Shown: positions 1 through 7,271 of the stretch, one piece after another | Position numbering within the stretch: the first letter of the stretch is position 1 | Layout: every line of letters begins with the position of its first letter | NCBI RefSeq assembly: GCF_014495845.1 | Contig: NZ_CP061080.1 | Coordinates: forward strand, 4,144,001-4,208,000 | Direction of reading: 5' to 3' | Length of the DNA stretch: 64,000 nt | Source: Aquibium microcysteis | GTDB lineage: Bacteria; Pseudomonadota; Alphaproteobacteria; Rhizobiales; Rhizobiaceae | Notes under the pieces: generated by a model | Told to the model about the DNA's origin: nothing | The model's input: only the letters and a program-made list of their open reading frames with translations | The model's database searches: none | Position numbers and translations under genes: made by a program

Positions 1-159
1 GGACGGACTGTAGATGATGAGGTTGCCGAAACTGTCGGCGTGCACCCGGTCGTGGTAGCCGCCCGCCGCGGCCGACCCGGCGATGGTCATGGCCGACAGC
101 ACCAGCGCGGCCCGGGCCGCGCGCGCTGCGCTGACTGAAAGACTGCTCTGCGTCGTCAT
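1..159 (-). CDS. Small secreted protein, N-terminal part only
   Basis: The reading frame starts at ATG 159 on the minus strand and runs off the left edge; 53 codons are visible. An AGGGACG ribosome-binding site precedes the ATG. The first 32 or so residues form a signal peptide (MTTQSS, an Ala/Leu-rich core, then AGSAAAGG). The mature part begins YHDRVHADSFGNLIIYSPS. Short exported proteins of this look occur in rhizobia, but I know no function for them. A CtrA-type site lies about 45 bp upstream. Confidence 0.6.
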   Translation of the reverse strand, partial: MTTQSSLSVSAARAARAALVLSAMTIAGSAAAGGYHDRVHADSFGNLIIYSPS

Positions 160-202
160 GGCTCGTCCCTTCGGTTCGCGTCGAGCCCCCTCGGCTGCAA
201 AC

Positions 203-218
203 TTAACGCTTTCTTAAC
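203..218. promoter_or_regulatory. CtrA-type binding site (TTAA-N7-TTAAC)
   Basis: The site reads TTAACGCTTTCTTAAC, an exact match to the full CtrA consensus. It lies in the divergent gap between the small secreted protein (start 159) and the GNAT gene (start 292), so it could control either. CtrA is the cell-cycle master regulator of alphaproteobacteria. The match is direct; binding is inferred. Confidence 0.55.
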
Positions 219-291
219 CCAAGTCACGCCGAGACGTGCCACCTCGCGCGGGCCAATTGACAGACATGGTTAATATCCTCAAAGGAACCGC

Positions 292-765
292 ATGACAGAC
301 ACGCCCCCCGCCCAGCCCGCCATCGACATCGCCCAGCTGCGCCTGAAGGACGCGCTCGACTTCGCGCCGCTGCTCGCGGCCTATGCCCAGGCGCTGAAGC
401 GCGGCGCGCCGCGGCGCCCGGACCAGTACTACGCCGAGACCCTGCTGCAGGACCGCACCGCGGAGGTGATCGGCGCGCGCATCGACGGCCGGCTCGTCGG
501 CTTCGCCATCTTCACCGACCAGCCGGAACCCGTGTCGGGCATGCGCTGCGGCGCCTGCGATCACATCTACGTGCACCACGAGCACCGCAACAAGGGCATC
601 GCCAAGGCCATGGTCGACGTGCTGGCCGACCAGGCGGAGGAACGTGGCTGGACCAAGCTGATCCTCAACGCCCCGCGTCAGCCGGAGGACGGTCGCAAGC
701 TCTATGAGCAGATCGCCGCGCCGGCCGACTGGACGAGCTTCGTCATCCGCTTCGACGGCAAGTAG
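292..765 (+). CDS. GNAT family N-acetyltransferase
   Basis: This 157-residue protein is a single GNAT domain. The acetyl-CoA pyrophosphate loop is visible as HRNKGIAKAMVD near residues 97-108, preceded by the strand HIYVHHE. An N-terminal stretch of about 15 residues is family-variable. The start is set by AAAGGA six bases before the ATG. GNAT enzymes move an acetyl group from acetyl-CoA to an amine, but the substrate cannot be told from sequence. It stands alone, with 230 bp before sdhC. Confidence 0.8.
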   Translation: MTDTPPAQPAIDIAQLRLKDALDFAPLLAAYAQALKRGAPRRPDQYYAETLLQDRTAEVIGARIDGRLVGFAIFTDQPEPVSGMRCGACDHIYVHHEHRNKGIAKAMVDVLADQAEERGWTKLILNAPRQPEDGRKLYEQIAAPADWTSFVIRFDGK

Positions 766-832
766 CCGGCTGCACGCGTGGTGGCAGTCGTCAGGGACCG
801 GTCGCACCATGCGTTACCGGAAGCGGGCACGA

Positions 833-848
833 CTTCAATCGATTGAAG
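833..848. promoter_or_regulatory. Operator-like palindrome upstream of sdhC
   Basis: CTTCAATCGATTGAAG is a perfect 16-bp palindrome with a central CG, the general shape of a dimeric repressor operator (LacI-type operators often have this centre). It lies about 150 bp before sdhC in the 766-995 gap, which otherwise shows nothing clear. The regulator is unknown. Confidence 0.35.
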
Positions 849-995
849 CACTTGCCGTCGTCTCAACCGCACTAAATGGCAGGTTACAGAGGTGTTTGCG
901 GCTTTGACGCGCTGCAAAAACCGCACTAGAAAGCGCCATCAAAGGGCCGTGGGGCAGCAGGAACGCAAGCCTCCGGCCCTCGTCCTGGGGAAGCC

Positions 996-1409
996 ATGAG
1001 CAACTCGACAGCCACCCGTCCCGGCATGAAGCCACGCCCGCTCTCGCCGCATCTGCAGATCTACCGGTTCACCCCGACCATGGCGATGTCGATCGTGCAT
1101 CGCATCACCGGCGTCGCGCTCTACGGCGGCACGCTGCTGGTGGCCTGGTGGCTGGTCGCCGCCTCGACGTCGGAGAGCGCCTTCGCCACCGCCGCGGCGG
1201 TGATGGGCTCGTGGTTCGGCATCCTGGTGCTGATCGGCTTCACATGGGCCCTGTTCCACCACCTGCTCGGCGGCATCCGGCACCTGATCTGGGACACCGG
1301 CCGCGGCATGGAGAAGCACAGCTCGTCGCAGATGGCGATCGCCACGCTGGTCGCTTCCGTGGCGCTGACCGTGCTTCTGTGGATCGTCATCCTGTTCGTG
1401 GGAGCCTGA
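996..1409 (+). CDS. sdhC: Succinate dehydrogenase cytochrome b556 subunit
   Basis: SdhC is one of two membrane anchors of complex II and helps bind haem b and ubiquinone. The 137-residue protein has the signature RPLSPHLQIYR (about residues 14-24), SIVHRITG (32-39, with Ser, His and Arg of the quinone site) and FHHLLGGIRHLIWD (88-100), which carries the haem-ligand histidine. Three membrane helices are evident. It is the first gene of the sdh operon, three bases before sdhD. GGGGAAG precedes the ATG. Confidence 0.95.
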   Translation: MSNSTATRPGMKPRPLSPHLQIYRFTPTMAMSIVHRITGVALYGGTLLVAWWLVAASTSESAFATAAAVMGSWFGILVLIGFTWALFHHLLGGIRHLIWDTGRGMEKHSSSQMAIATLVASVALTVLLWIVILFVGA

Positions 1410-1412
1410 GCG

Positions 1413-1796
1413 ATGGTCGACATGCAGACCCCCCTCCGCAAGGTTCGCGGCCTCGGCGCCGCCGGACACGGTACGGCCGAGTTCTGGCGCAACCGGGTTA
1501 CGTCGGTCGCCCTGATCCCGCTCAGCCTCTATGCGGTCTGGCTCGTGGTGTCGCTGCTCGGAGCGAGCCTTGCGGAAACCCGCGCCACGCTCGCTCATCC
1601 GGTCGTGGCGATCCTGCTCGTCCTCTTCATCGTCATCAGCCTCGACCACATGCGCCTGGGCATGGTCGAGATCATCGACGACTACATTCACCAGGAAGGC
1701 GCCAAGCTGGCGTGCCTGATGCTCAACATCTTCTTCACCATCCTCGTCGGCGGGGCCTGCGTGTTCTCCCTGCTCAAGATCGCGTTCGGAGGCTGA
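1413..1796 (+). CDS. sdhD: Succinate dehydrogenase hydrophobic membrane anchor
   Basis: SdhD is the second membrane anchor of complex II. It has 127 residues and three membrane helices. The family motif [17 protein letters not shown] (about 77-93) contains the haem-ligand His79 and the quinone-site Asp90-Tyr91. The N-terminal [12 protein letters not shown] is typical of alphaproteobacterial SdhD. It is packed between sdhC and sdhA with gaps under ten bases, so the genes are co-transcribed. Confidence 0.94.
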   Translation: MVDMQTPLRKVRGLGAAGHGTAEFWRNRVTSVALIPLSLYAVWLVVSLLGASLAETRATLAHPVVAILLVLFIVISLDHMRLGMVEIIDDYIHQEGAKLACLMLNIFFTILVGGACVFSLLKIAFGG

Positions 1797-1803
1797 CCCG
1801 CAC

Positions 1804-3633
1804 ATGGCCAAGGCAACATCGGTCAACGGCAAGGCCTATACCTTCGTCGACCACAAGTTCGACGTCGTCGTGGTGGGCGCCGGCGGCGCGGGGCTTCGCG
1901 CCACCCTCGGCATGGCCGAGCAGGGCCTGAAGACCGCCTGCATCACCAAGGTCTTCCCGACCCGCTCGCACACGGTCGCCGCCCAGGGCGGCATCGCCGC
2001 CTCGCTGCAGAACATGGGCCCCGACCACTGGCAGTGGCACCTCTACGACACCGTGAAGGGCTCCGACTGGCTGGGCGACGTCGACGCCATGGAGTACCTC
2101 GCACGCGAGGCCCCGGCGGCCGTCTACGAACTCGAGCACTACGGCGTGCCCTTCTCGCGCACCGAGGAAGGCAAGATCTACCAGCGGCCCTTCGGCGGCC
2201 ACATGCAGAACTTCGGCGACGGCCCGCCCGTGCAGCGCACCTGCGCGGCCGCCGACCGCACCGGCCACGCCATCCTGCACACGCTCTACGGCCAGTCGAT
2301 CAAGAACAACGCCCAGTTCTTCATCGAGTATTTCGCGCTCGACCTGATCATGACCGACGGCGTCTGCACCGGCGTCGTGGCCTGGAACCTCGACGACGGC
2401 ACCATCCACCGTTTCGCCGCGAAGATGGTGGTGCTGGCCACCGGCGGCTACGGCCGCGCCTATTTCTCGGCGACGTCGGCGCACACCTGTACGGGCGACG
2501 GCAACGGCATGGTGGCGCGCGCAGGCCTGCCGCTGCAGGACATGGAGTTCGTGCAGTTCCACCCGACCGGCATCTACGGCGCCGGCTGCCTGATCACCGA
2601 GGGCGCCCGCGGCGAAGGCGGCTATCTGGTCAATTCCGAGGGCGAGCGCTTCATGGAACGCTATGCGCCCTCGGCCAAGGACCTCGCCTCGCGCGACGTC
2701 GTCTCGCGCTGCATGACCATGGAGATCCGCGAGGGCCGCGGCGTCGGCAAGGCCAAGGACCACATCTTCCTGCATCTCGACCATCTCGATCCGGCCGTGC
2801 TGCACGAGCGTCTGCCCGGCATCTCGGAATCGGCCAAGATCTTCGCCGGCGTCGACGTGACGAAGGAGCCCATCCCGGTGCTGCCGACGGTGCACTACAA
2901 CATGGGCGGCATCCCGACCAACTACTGGGGCGAGGTGCTGAACCCGACCGAAGGCGAGCCGGACCGCGTCCAGCCCGGCCTGATGGCCGTCGGCGAGGCG
3001 GGCTGCGCCTCCGTGCACGGCGCCAACCGCCTCGGCTCCAACTCGCTGATCGACCTCGTGGTCTTCGGCCGCGCCGCCGCCATCCGCGCCGGCGAGGTCG
3101 TCGACCGCAACGCCGCCATCCCGGCGATCAACGAGGCCGCCGTCGACAAGATCATGGACCGCTTCGACCGGCTGCGGAACGCCAATGGCGGCACGCCGAC
3201 CGCCATGCTGCGCGAGAAGATGCAGCGCGCCATGCAGGAGGACGCCGCCGTGTTCCGCACCCAGGACTCGCTGGAGAACGGCTGCCGCCGCATCTCGGCG
3301 ATCTGGAAGGAACTGCCTGACGTCAGGGTCACAGACCGCTCGATGATCTGGAACTCGGATCTCGTCGAGACCCTGGAACTCGACAATCTGATGGCCTGCG
3401 CCATCACCACGGTCTACGGCGCCGAGGCCCGCAAGGAGAGCCGCGGGGCGCATGCCCGCGAGGACTTCTCCGAACGCGACGACGCCAACTGGCGCAAGCA
3501 CTCGCTGGCCTGGGTCGACGAGGCGGGCAACGTGACGCTGAAGTACCGCCCGGTCCACACCGAGACCATGCTCCCGGCATCGCAGGGCGGCATCGACCTC
3601 GCCAAGATCGCGCCGAAGAAGCGGGTGTATTAG
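1804..3633 (+). CDS. sdhA: Succinate dehydrogenase flavoprotein subunit
   Basis: SdhA oxidises succinate to fumarate and carries covalently bound FAD on the cytoplasmic face of complex II. The 609-residue length is normal. The dinucleotide-binding motif GAGGAGLRA is at 25-33. His56 in [12 protein letters not shown] is the flavin attachment residue. [21 protein letters not shown] forms the substrate region, and [11 protein letters not shown] and [19 protein letters not shown] are standard FRD/SDH blocks. Unusually, sdhB does not follow directly: 695 bp with a toxin-antitoxin pair intervene. Confidence 0.97.
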   Translation: MAKATSVNGKAYTFVDHKFDVVVVGAGGAGLRATLGMAEQGLKTACITKVFPTRSHTVAAQGGIAASLQNMGPDHWQWHLYDTVKGSDWLGDVDAMEYLAREAPAAVYELEHYGVPFSRTEEGKIYQRPFGGHMQNFGDGPPVQRTCAAADRTGHAILHTLYGQSIKNNAQFFIEYFALDLIMTDGVCTGVVAWNLDDGTIHRFAAKMVVLATGGYGRAYFSATSAHTCTGDGNGMVARAGLPLQDMEFVQFHPTGIYGAGCLITEGARGEGGYLVNSEGERFMERYAPSAKDLASRDVVSRCMTMEIREGRGVGKAKDHIFLHLDHLDPAVLHERLPGISESAKIFAGVDVTKEPIPVLPTVHYNMGGIPTNYWGEVLNPTEGEPDRVQPGLMAVGEAGCASVHGANRLGSNSLIDLVVFGRAAAIRAGEVVDRNAAIPAINEAAVDKIMDRFDRLRNANGGTPTAMLREKMQRAMQEDAAVFRTQDSLENGCRRISAIWKELPDVRVTDRSMIWNSDLVETLELDNLMACAITTVYGAEARKESRGAHAREDFSERDDANWRKHSLAWVDEAGNVTLKYRPVHTETMLPASQGGIDLAKIAPKKRVY

Positions 3634-3658
3634 GATAGGGCCTGAAGGAGGTCCGCAG

Positions 3659-3919
3659 ATGGGTGAGATCACGATCCGGGTGAGCGACGCGACGGTGATG
3701 GAGGCGCTGGAGGAAATGGCGTCGATCCACGGCCGGCCGGTCGAGCGAGAGATCGAGGGCGTTCTGGCGCGCGCCGTTGAAGACTTCCGTCGGCGCCGCG
3801 CTATCGTCAGCCGCATCGATGCCATCGCCGACACGACGCCGAAAGGAGTGGTTCAGACGGATTCCGTCGAGATCATAAGAGAAATGCGTGAGGAGCGCGA
3901 CCGTGCGCTGGGTGGTTGA
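3659..3919 (+). CDS. Ribbon-helix-helix (FitA/VapB-like) antitoxin
   Basis: This 86-residue protein starts GEITIRVSDATVMEALEEMA, the strand-helix layout of a ribbon-helix-helix DNA-binding antitoxin, followed by a charged C-terminal tail (IIREMREERDRALGG) suited to wrapping a toxin. AAGGAGG lies eight bases before the ATG. The PIN toxin gene overlaps its end by 17 nt. It should neutralise the toxin and may autoregulate the pair. It begins only 25 bp after sdhA, so it may also be read from the sdh promoter. Confidence 0.8.
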   Translation: MGEITIRVSDATVMEALEEMASIHGRPVEREIEGVLARAVEDFRRRRAIVSRIDAIADTTPKGVVQTDSVEIIREMREERDRALGG

Positions 3920-4313
3920 CGCCTCCGTCGCAGTGAAATGGGTCATCATGGAGGATGGCCGTGAGGAAGCGAGACGATTTCTGCTGACGAACGACGACAT
4001 TATAGCACCGGAGTTCCTCGTGGTCGAAGTGGCCAACGTATTGCGGAAGAAGATCGCCCGACGGCAGTTCGAGGCAACGAACGGCGTTCGTGCGCTGGAG
4101 GGTGTCCAGTCCGCGATCGGCATGTTCGTGCCGGACAGGTTGCTCGCGGCCGAGGCGTTCTCTCTGGCCGAACGCCTTCAGCACTCGGTCTACGATTGCC
4201 TGTACCTCGCCTGTGCCGTCCGCAATGAGGCGACGATGCTGACTGCCGATACCAAGTTCCTAGAAAAGCTCGCTCTGTATCCCGAAGGGAGCAGGGCTCG
4301 GGCGCTCACCTGA
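3903..4313 (+). CDS. PIN-domain toxin ribonuclease (VapC family)
   Basis: VapC toxins are Mg-dependent endoribonucleases that cut tRNA or rRNA when not held by antitoxin. From GTG 3903 the protein has 136 residues with the four acidic PIN residues in place: Asp6 (VVDAS), Glu42 (EFLVVEVANVL), Asp98 (VYDCLYLA) and Asp116 (LTADTKF). I prefer GTG 3903 over GTG 3888 because GAGGAG lies seven bases upstream and family members start right before the VVDAS strand. Its base composition looks less GC-biased than sdh, which suggests acquisition. Confidence 0.83.
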   Translation: MRWVVDASVAVKWVIMEDGREEARRFLLTNDDIIAPEFLVVEVANVLRKKIARRQFEATNGVRALEGVQSAIGMFVPDRLLAAEAFSLAERLQHSVYDCLYLACAVRNEATMLTADTKFLEKLALYPEGSRARALT

Positions 4314-4328
4314 GACAGGTTTGATTCC

Positions 4329-5108
4329 ATGGTCGAACTCACGCTTCCCAAGAACTCGAAGATCAACCCGGGCAAGACCTGGCCGAAGCCGCAGGGCGCG
4401 ACCAACCTGCGCGAGTACAAGGTGTATCGCTGGTCGCCTGACGACGACCAGAACCCGCGCATCGACACCTATTTCGTCGACATGGACGATTGCGGGCCGA
4501 TGGTCCTCGACGCGCTGCTCTGGATCAAGAACAAGATCGACCCGACGCTGACCTTCCGCCGCTCCTGCCGCGAGGGCATTTGCGGCTCCTGCGCCATGAA
4601 CATCGACGGCGCCAACACGCTGGCCTGCACCAAGGGCATCGACGAGATCGGCGGCGCGGTGAAGATCTACCCGCTGCCGCACATGCCGGTGGTCAAGGAT
4701 CTCGTGCCCGACCTGACCGTGCCCTACGCGCAGCTCACCTCGATCCAGCCCTACCTGAAGACCGTCTCCCCCGAGCCGGCCAAGGAATGGCTGCAGAGCC
4801 ACGAGGACCGGCAGAAGCTCGACGGCCTTTACGAGTGCATCCTGTGCTTCTGCTGCCAGACCTCCTGCCCGTCCTACTGGTGGAACGGCGACCGCTATCT
4901 CGGCCCCGCCGTGCTGCTGCAGGCCTACCGCTGGCTGATCGACTCGCGCGACGAGGCCACCGGCGAGCGCCTGAACGACCTGGAGGACCCCTTCCGCCTC
5001 TACCGCTGCCACACCATCATGAACTGCGCCCAGACCTGCCCCAAGGGACTGAACCCGGCCAAGGCGATCGCCGAGATCAAGAAGATGATGGTGGAACGGG
5101 GGGTTTAG
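4329..5108 (+). CDS. sdhB: Succinate dehydrogenase iron-sulfur subunit
   Basis: SdhB passes electrons from SdhA to ubiquinone through three iron-sulfur clusters. In this 259-residue protein the 2Fe-2S ligands are Cys80, Cys85, Cys88 and Cys100 ([17 protein letters not shown]). The 4Fe-4S and 3Fe-4S ligands come from [11 protein letters not shown] (170-180) and [14 protein letters not shown] (227-240). The gene is intact but stands 15 bp after the toxin gene and 695 bp after sdhA. Its expression may depend on read-through of the toxin-antitoxin pair. Confidence 0.96.
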   Translation: MVELTLPKNSKINPGKTWPKPQGATNLREYKVYRWSPDDDQNPRIDTYFVDMDDCGPMVLDALLWIKNKIDPTLTFRRSCREGICGSCAMNIDGANTLACTKGIDEIGGAVKIYPLPHMPVVKDLVPDLTVPYAQLTSIQPYLKTVSPEPAKEWLQSHEDRQKLDGLYECILCFCCQTSCPSYWWNGDRYLGPAVLLQAYRWLIDSRDEATGERLNDLEDPFRLYRCHTIMNCAQTCPKGLNPAKAIAEIKKMMVERGV

Positions 5109-5252
5109 GCGATCGGGTCATTGCGGCTTTCGAAACTCGCTCGCCGCGAACGGAGCCTGGCACCCATCGTGCGGGTCAGCTGCCCATCGGACTGAGGAAC
5201 GTGGGCTGTATCCGCGGACAGGATGTAGCGACGGCACCGTCTCATCCGTCTC

Positions 5253-5400
5253 GTCATCCTCGGGCGAAGCAGGCCGAAGGCCGTCGCGTAGGCCCGAGGA
5301 TCCATGCCTCGGCGTATCGTGCGTGGCGGGACGCGGGAGAAGGCCGCCGGCAGTCCTGCACCACATCGCACGGCGGGAGCGGCGAGGCATGGATCCCGGA
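5253..5400. repeat. Palindromic intergenic repeat region after sdhB
   Basis: From 5253 the sequence reads GTCATCCTCGGGCGAAGC, and from 5291 GGCCCGAGGATCCATGCC, giving a CTCGGGC/GCCCGAG stem. GGATCCATGCCTCGGCG (from 5298) then faces CGGCGAGGCATGGATCC (from about 5380), an imperfect large inverted repeat. Elements of this style are common between genes in rhizobial genomes. No gene is seen in 5109-5437. Confidence 0.6.
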
Positions 5401-5439
5401 TACGGCGTCCTGCGCTGCGCTTGGACGCCGTTCCGGGAT
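5384..5439. repeat. Left part of a palindromic repeat split by the IS110 element
   Basis: The two arms begin ATCCCGGATACGGCGTCC and end GGACGCCGTTCCGGGAT, around a short loop. The sequence stops matching after CCGGGAT at 5439 and resumes after the element as GACGAAGGTGGGG at 6593. The uninterrupted sister copy at 6714-6776 reads straight through (CCGGGATGACGAAGG), which shows the insertion point. Confidence 0.8.
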
Positions 5440-5468
5440 TGTTTGAGCCGAACGGGGTAGTGTTGGAT

Positions 5469-5637
5469 GAGGCTGCGGGCTCGAACACCCGCAGCCTCGG
5501 CGGCAGGCGACCGTTTCCGGGATCGGGCCGACACCCGACGTCATCAAGGCTCCCTGCCGCCTTTGCACCACCGCTTGGAGAGTTGATCGGGCCCCTGACG
5601 CGCCGTCACGCCCGCAAACAATCCGAAGCCCGCAAAG
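5469..5637 (+). ncRNA. Predicted bridge RNA of the IS110 element
   Basis: Three structures follow one another. A perfect 11-bp hairpin occupies 5469-5479/5488-5498. A target loop is closed by GGCGGCAGG/CCTGCCGCC (5499-5507/5553-5561) with an inner CGGG/CCCG hairpin. A donor loop is closed by TTTGC/GCAAA and GCTT/AAGC, with inner hairpins CGGGC/GCCCG and TGACG/CGTCA. Guides: TTCCGGGAT (5515-5523) equals the left target flank. CGTCATC (5539-5545) is complementary to GATGACG of the right flank. AGAGTTGAT (5579-5587) equals the right end. CAAACAATC (5615-5623) is complementary to GATTGTTTG at the left end. Order and length resemble the known IS621 RNA. Confidence 0.85.
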
Positions 5638-5649
5638 GATAGCACCCTC

Positions 5650-6591
5650 ATGGCCTTTCTGCACCACCCGCCCGCCTGCTGCCTCGGCGTCGATGTCGCC
5701 AAGGACAGTCTCACCGTCAGCAACGGCCGCCAGGCCGCCGCGACCATCGACAACAGCCGATCCGCCATTCGCGCCATGCTCAAGAAAGCCCGGCCCGACC
5801 TCGTCGTCTGCGAGCCTACCGGCGGCTACGAACTGCTGCTTCTGGAGGAATGCCTCAAGGCCGGAATCGCCTGCCACCGTGCCGACACCCTGAAGCTCAA
5901 GAGCTTCATCCGCTCCTTTGGCACGCTCGGCAAGAGCGATGCCATCGACGCCGCCCAAATGGCCGCCTATGCGCGCGAGCGCTGGGCCAAGCTGTCTTTG
6001 TGGCAGGCGCAAGACGCCGACGAGAGGCAGTTGCAGGTCCTGGTGCGGCGTAGGGCCGACCTCGTCGCCTTCAGGGTCGCCGAGCGCAACCGCTCCAGGG
6101 CGCCCGGCGCCAAGGCACTCGCAGCCTCCTTCAAGGCCATGCTGGCCGCCATCGAGCAACAGATCGACAAGCTCGACGCGGCGATCGCCGCCCTCGTCGC
6201 ACGCAGCCAGAGCCTGCGCCAACGCATCGCCGTGTGCACCGCCATGAACGGCATCGGCCTCACATGCGCCGCAACCCTCATCGCCCAGATGCCCGAACTC
6301 GGCTCCCTCCAGCGCAGGCAGGCCGCCGCCCTGGCCGGGACAGCTCCCCACCCCAACGAGAGCGGAACCGCAACCGGCCGGCGGCGGCAACGCGGCGGCA
6401 GGCCGCAGATCAGAACAGCCCTGTTCATGCCGGCACTGCGCGCAGCCGCCGGCAGAGGCGAGTTCGCATCCTTCTACAAACGCCTCGTCGACAACGGAAA
6501 ACGCCCCATCGTCGCAATCGCCGCAGTCATGCGAAAGATCATCGTCACCCTCAATGCAAGGCTCAGAGACGCACAATCGGCTCAGAGTTGA
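5650..6591 (+). CDS. IS110-family transposase (DEDD recombinase)
   Basis: This 313-residue protein is full length. The N-terminal RuvC-like DEDD domain shows Asp15 (GVDVAKD), Glu55 (VCEPTGGYE), Asp96 and Asp99 (GKSDAIDA). A coiled region spans about 140-185. The C-terminal domain carries NESGTATGRRRQRGGR, where Ser237 is the likely nucleophile. IS110 recombinases insert DNA through a circular intermediate guided by a bridge RNA. The stop codon TGA (6589-6591) uses the A of the right core dinucleotide. No frameshift is present, so the element could be active. Confidence 0.93.
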   Translation: MAFLHHPPACCLGVDVAKDSLTVSNGRQAAATIDNSRSAIRAMLKKARPDLVVCEPTGGYELLLLEECLKAGIACHRADTLKLKSFIRSFGTLGKSDAIDAAQMAAYARERWAKLSLWQAQDADERQLQVLVRRRADLVAFRVAERNRSRAPGAKALAASFKAMLAAIEQQIDKLDAAIAALVARSQSLRQRIAVCTAMNGIGLTCAATLIAQMPELGSLQRRQAAALAGTAPHPNESGTATGRRRQRGGRPQIRTALFMPALRAAAGRGEFASFYKRLVDNGKRPIVAIAAVMRKIIVTLNARLRDAQSAQS

Positions 6592-6713
6592 TGACGAAGG
6601 TGGGGCGGCGACCGAAAGGGGGCCGGACGATGTGACGACGGCGACGGCGGCGGGAGCGGCCGCCGACCGTCGGTGGCACGCCTCGTCGTGCACCGGATCG
6701 CGGGGACGGATGG

Positions 6714-6776
6714 CGAGGCATGGATCCCGGATACGTCGTCCTTCGCTGCGCTCGGACGTCGTTCCGGGATGACGAA
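6714..6776. repeat. Intact copy of the palindromic repeat targeted by the IS110 element
   Basis: This copy has arms ATCCCGGATACGTCGTCC and GGACGTCGTTCCGGGAT around CTTCGCTGCGCTC, then GACGAAGG. It contains the whole predicted target TTCCGGGATGACG (6762-6774) with the core AT at 6769-6770. It lies in the gene-free stretch 6593-7271, which holds repeats only. Confidence 0.8.
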
Positions 6777-6845
6777 GGCGGGGGCGCGCAGGCCTCCAGC
6801 CCCTCGTCCTCGGCGTCCGTCCCGATGCGGCCAGCCCGCGTGGCA

Positions 6846-6979
6846 CGTCATTCCGGGGCCGCGCAGCGGAACCCGGAATCCAGAGCGCCGGCGCCTCGGA
6901 CGGGGGCACGAGCGCCGCGCATTTCCGCCTCGGTCACCACGCTGGATTCCGGGTTCCGCTGCGCGGCCCCGGAATGACG
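6846..6979. repeat. Perfect 38-bp inverted repeat pair
   Basis: The left arm 6846-6883 starts CGTCATTCCGGGGCCGCGCA. The right arm 6942-6979 is its exact reverse complement and ends CCCCGGAATGACG. A 58-bp spacer separates them. Each arm also resembles a single unit of the CGTCATTCCGGGG intergenic repeats widespread in Hyphomicrobiales. It could be two repeat units head to head or the ends of a very small non-coding mobile element. Confidence 0.75.
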
Positions 6980-7217
6980 CCGCCGAGGGAGGCCGCGGGG
7001 GGACGATGCCCGCCTGAAGATGCTCAGGTGCAGCAGAGTTGATGACGGGGAGAGGATGCGAAGGGATCCGGAGATGCAGATCGCGTCGCAGGCAACCCGC
7101 CGTCGCGGGCTCGGGATTGCTCCGATGACGGGCTTGAGCCTGTGCCGCCATCCCAAAGCCGGAATCTGTTGCATCCGCAGCCCCGCATCGGGTTAAAAAG
7201 GCGCTCGCTCCGGCGCT

Positions 7218-7262
7218 CCTCACCCCGAGGTGCGAGCGCAGCGAGCCCCGAAGGACGCACCT
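7218..7262. repeat. Third intergenic repeat type, directly before yceH
   Basis: The stretch CTCACCCCGAGGTGCGAGCG, then CAGCGAGCCCCGAAGGACGC, contains TGCGAGCGCAGCGAGC-type symmetry and matches a style of repeat often found between rhizobial genes. It ends ten bases before the yceH start and may lie in its 5' leader. The rest of 6980-7217 shows no gene. Confidence 0.5.
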
Positions 7263-7271
7263 GAGATACCC

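Larger units (their letters stand above)
5438..6592 (+). mobile_element. IS110-family insertion sequence, intact, inserted in a palindromic repeat
   Basis: The ends were found by comparing the split repeat with its intact copy at 6714-6776. AT occurs at both ends (5438-5439 and 6591-6592), fitting the core dinucleotide of IS110 recombination. The element is about 1,153 bp plus the second core copy. It has about 210 bp of noncoding DNA on the left and essentially none on the right, where the transposase stop codon runs into the core. This layout is of the IS110 group, not IS1111. There are no terminal inverted repeats, as expected. Confidence 0.88.

Noticed and set aside
257..279. TTGACA (257-262) with TATCCT (274-279) as a promoter for the GNAT gene
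   Set aside because: The spacing is only 11 bp, too short for a sigma-70 promoter.
1774..3834. Long open frame (686 codons) on the minus strand opposite sdhA
   Set aside because: It is the shadow of sdhA in a GC-rich genome: low-complexity His/Asp/Ala/Gly composition, no domain, no ribosome-binding site. The same applies to long antisense frames opposite ftsK (16838-19525), the GGDEF-EAL gene (9156-11147), amtB (15082-16662) and hemY (30172-32136).
5438..6592. Assignment of the element to the IS1111 group
   Set aside because: IS1111 elements have subterminal inverted repeats and their guide RNA downstream of the transposase. Here the noncoding RNA region is upstream, the right noncoding end is absent, and no subterminal repeats are seen.
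5254..6909. 551-codon minus-strand frame across the IS110 element
   Set aside because: It runs through repeats, the bridge RNA region and the transposase in antisense, with no recognisable domain. The plus-strand transposase explains the coding signal.
5253..7262. Repeats considered as a CRISPR array
   Set aside because: The repeats are of several different types, palindromic and irregularly spaced, without uniform spacers or cas genes.
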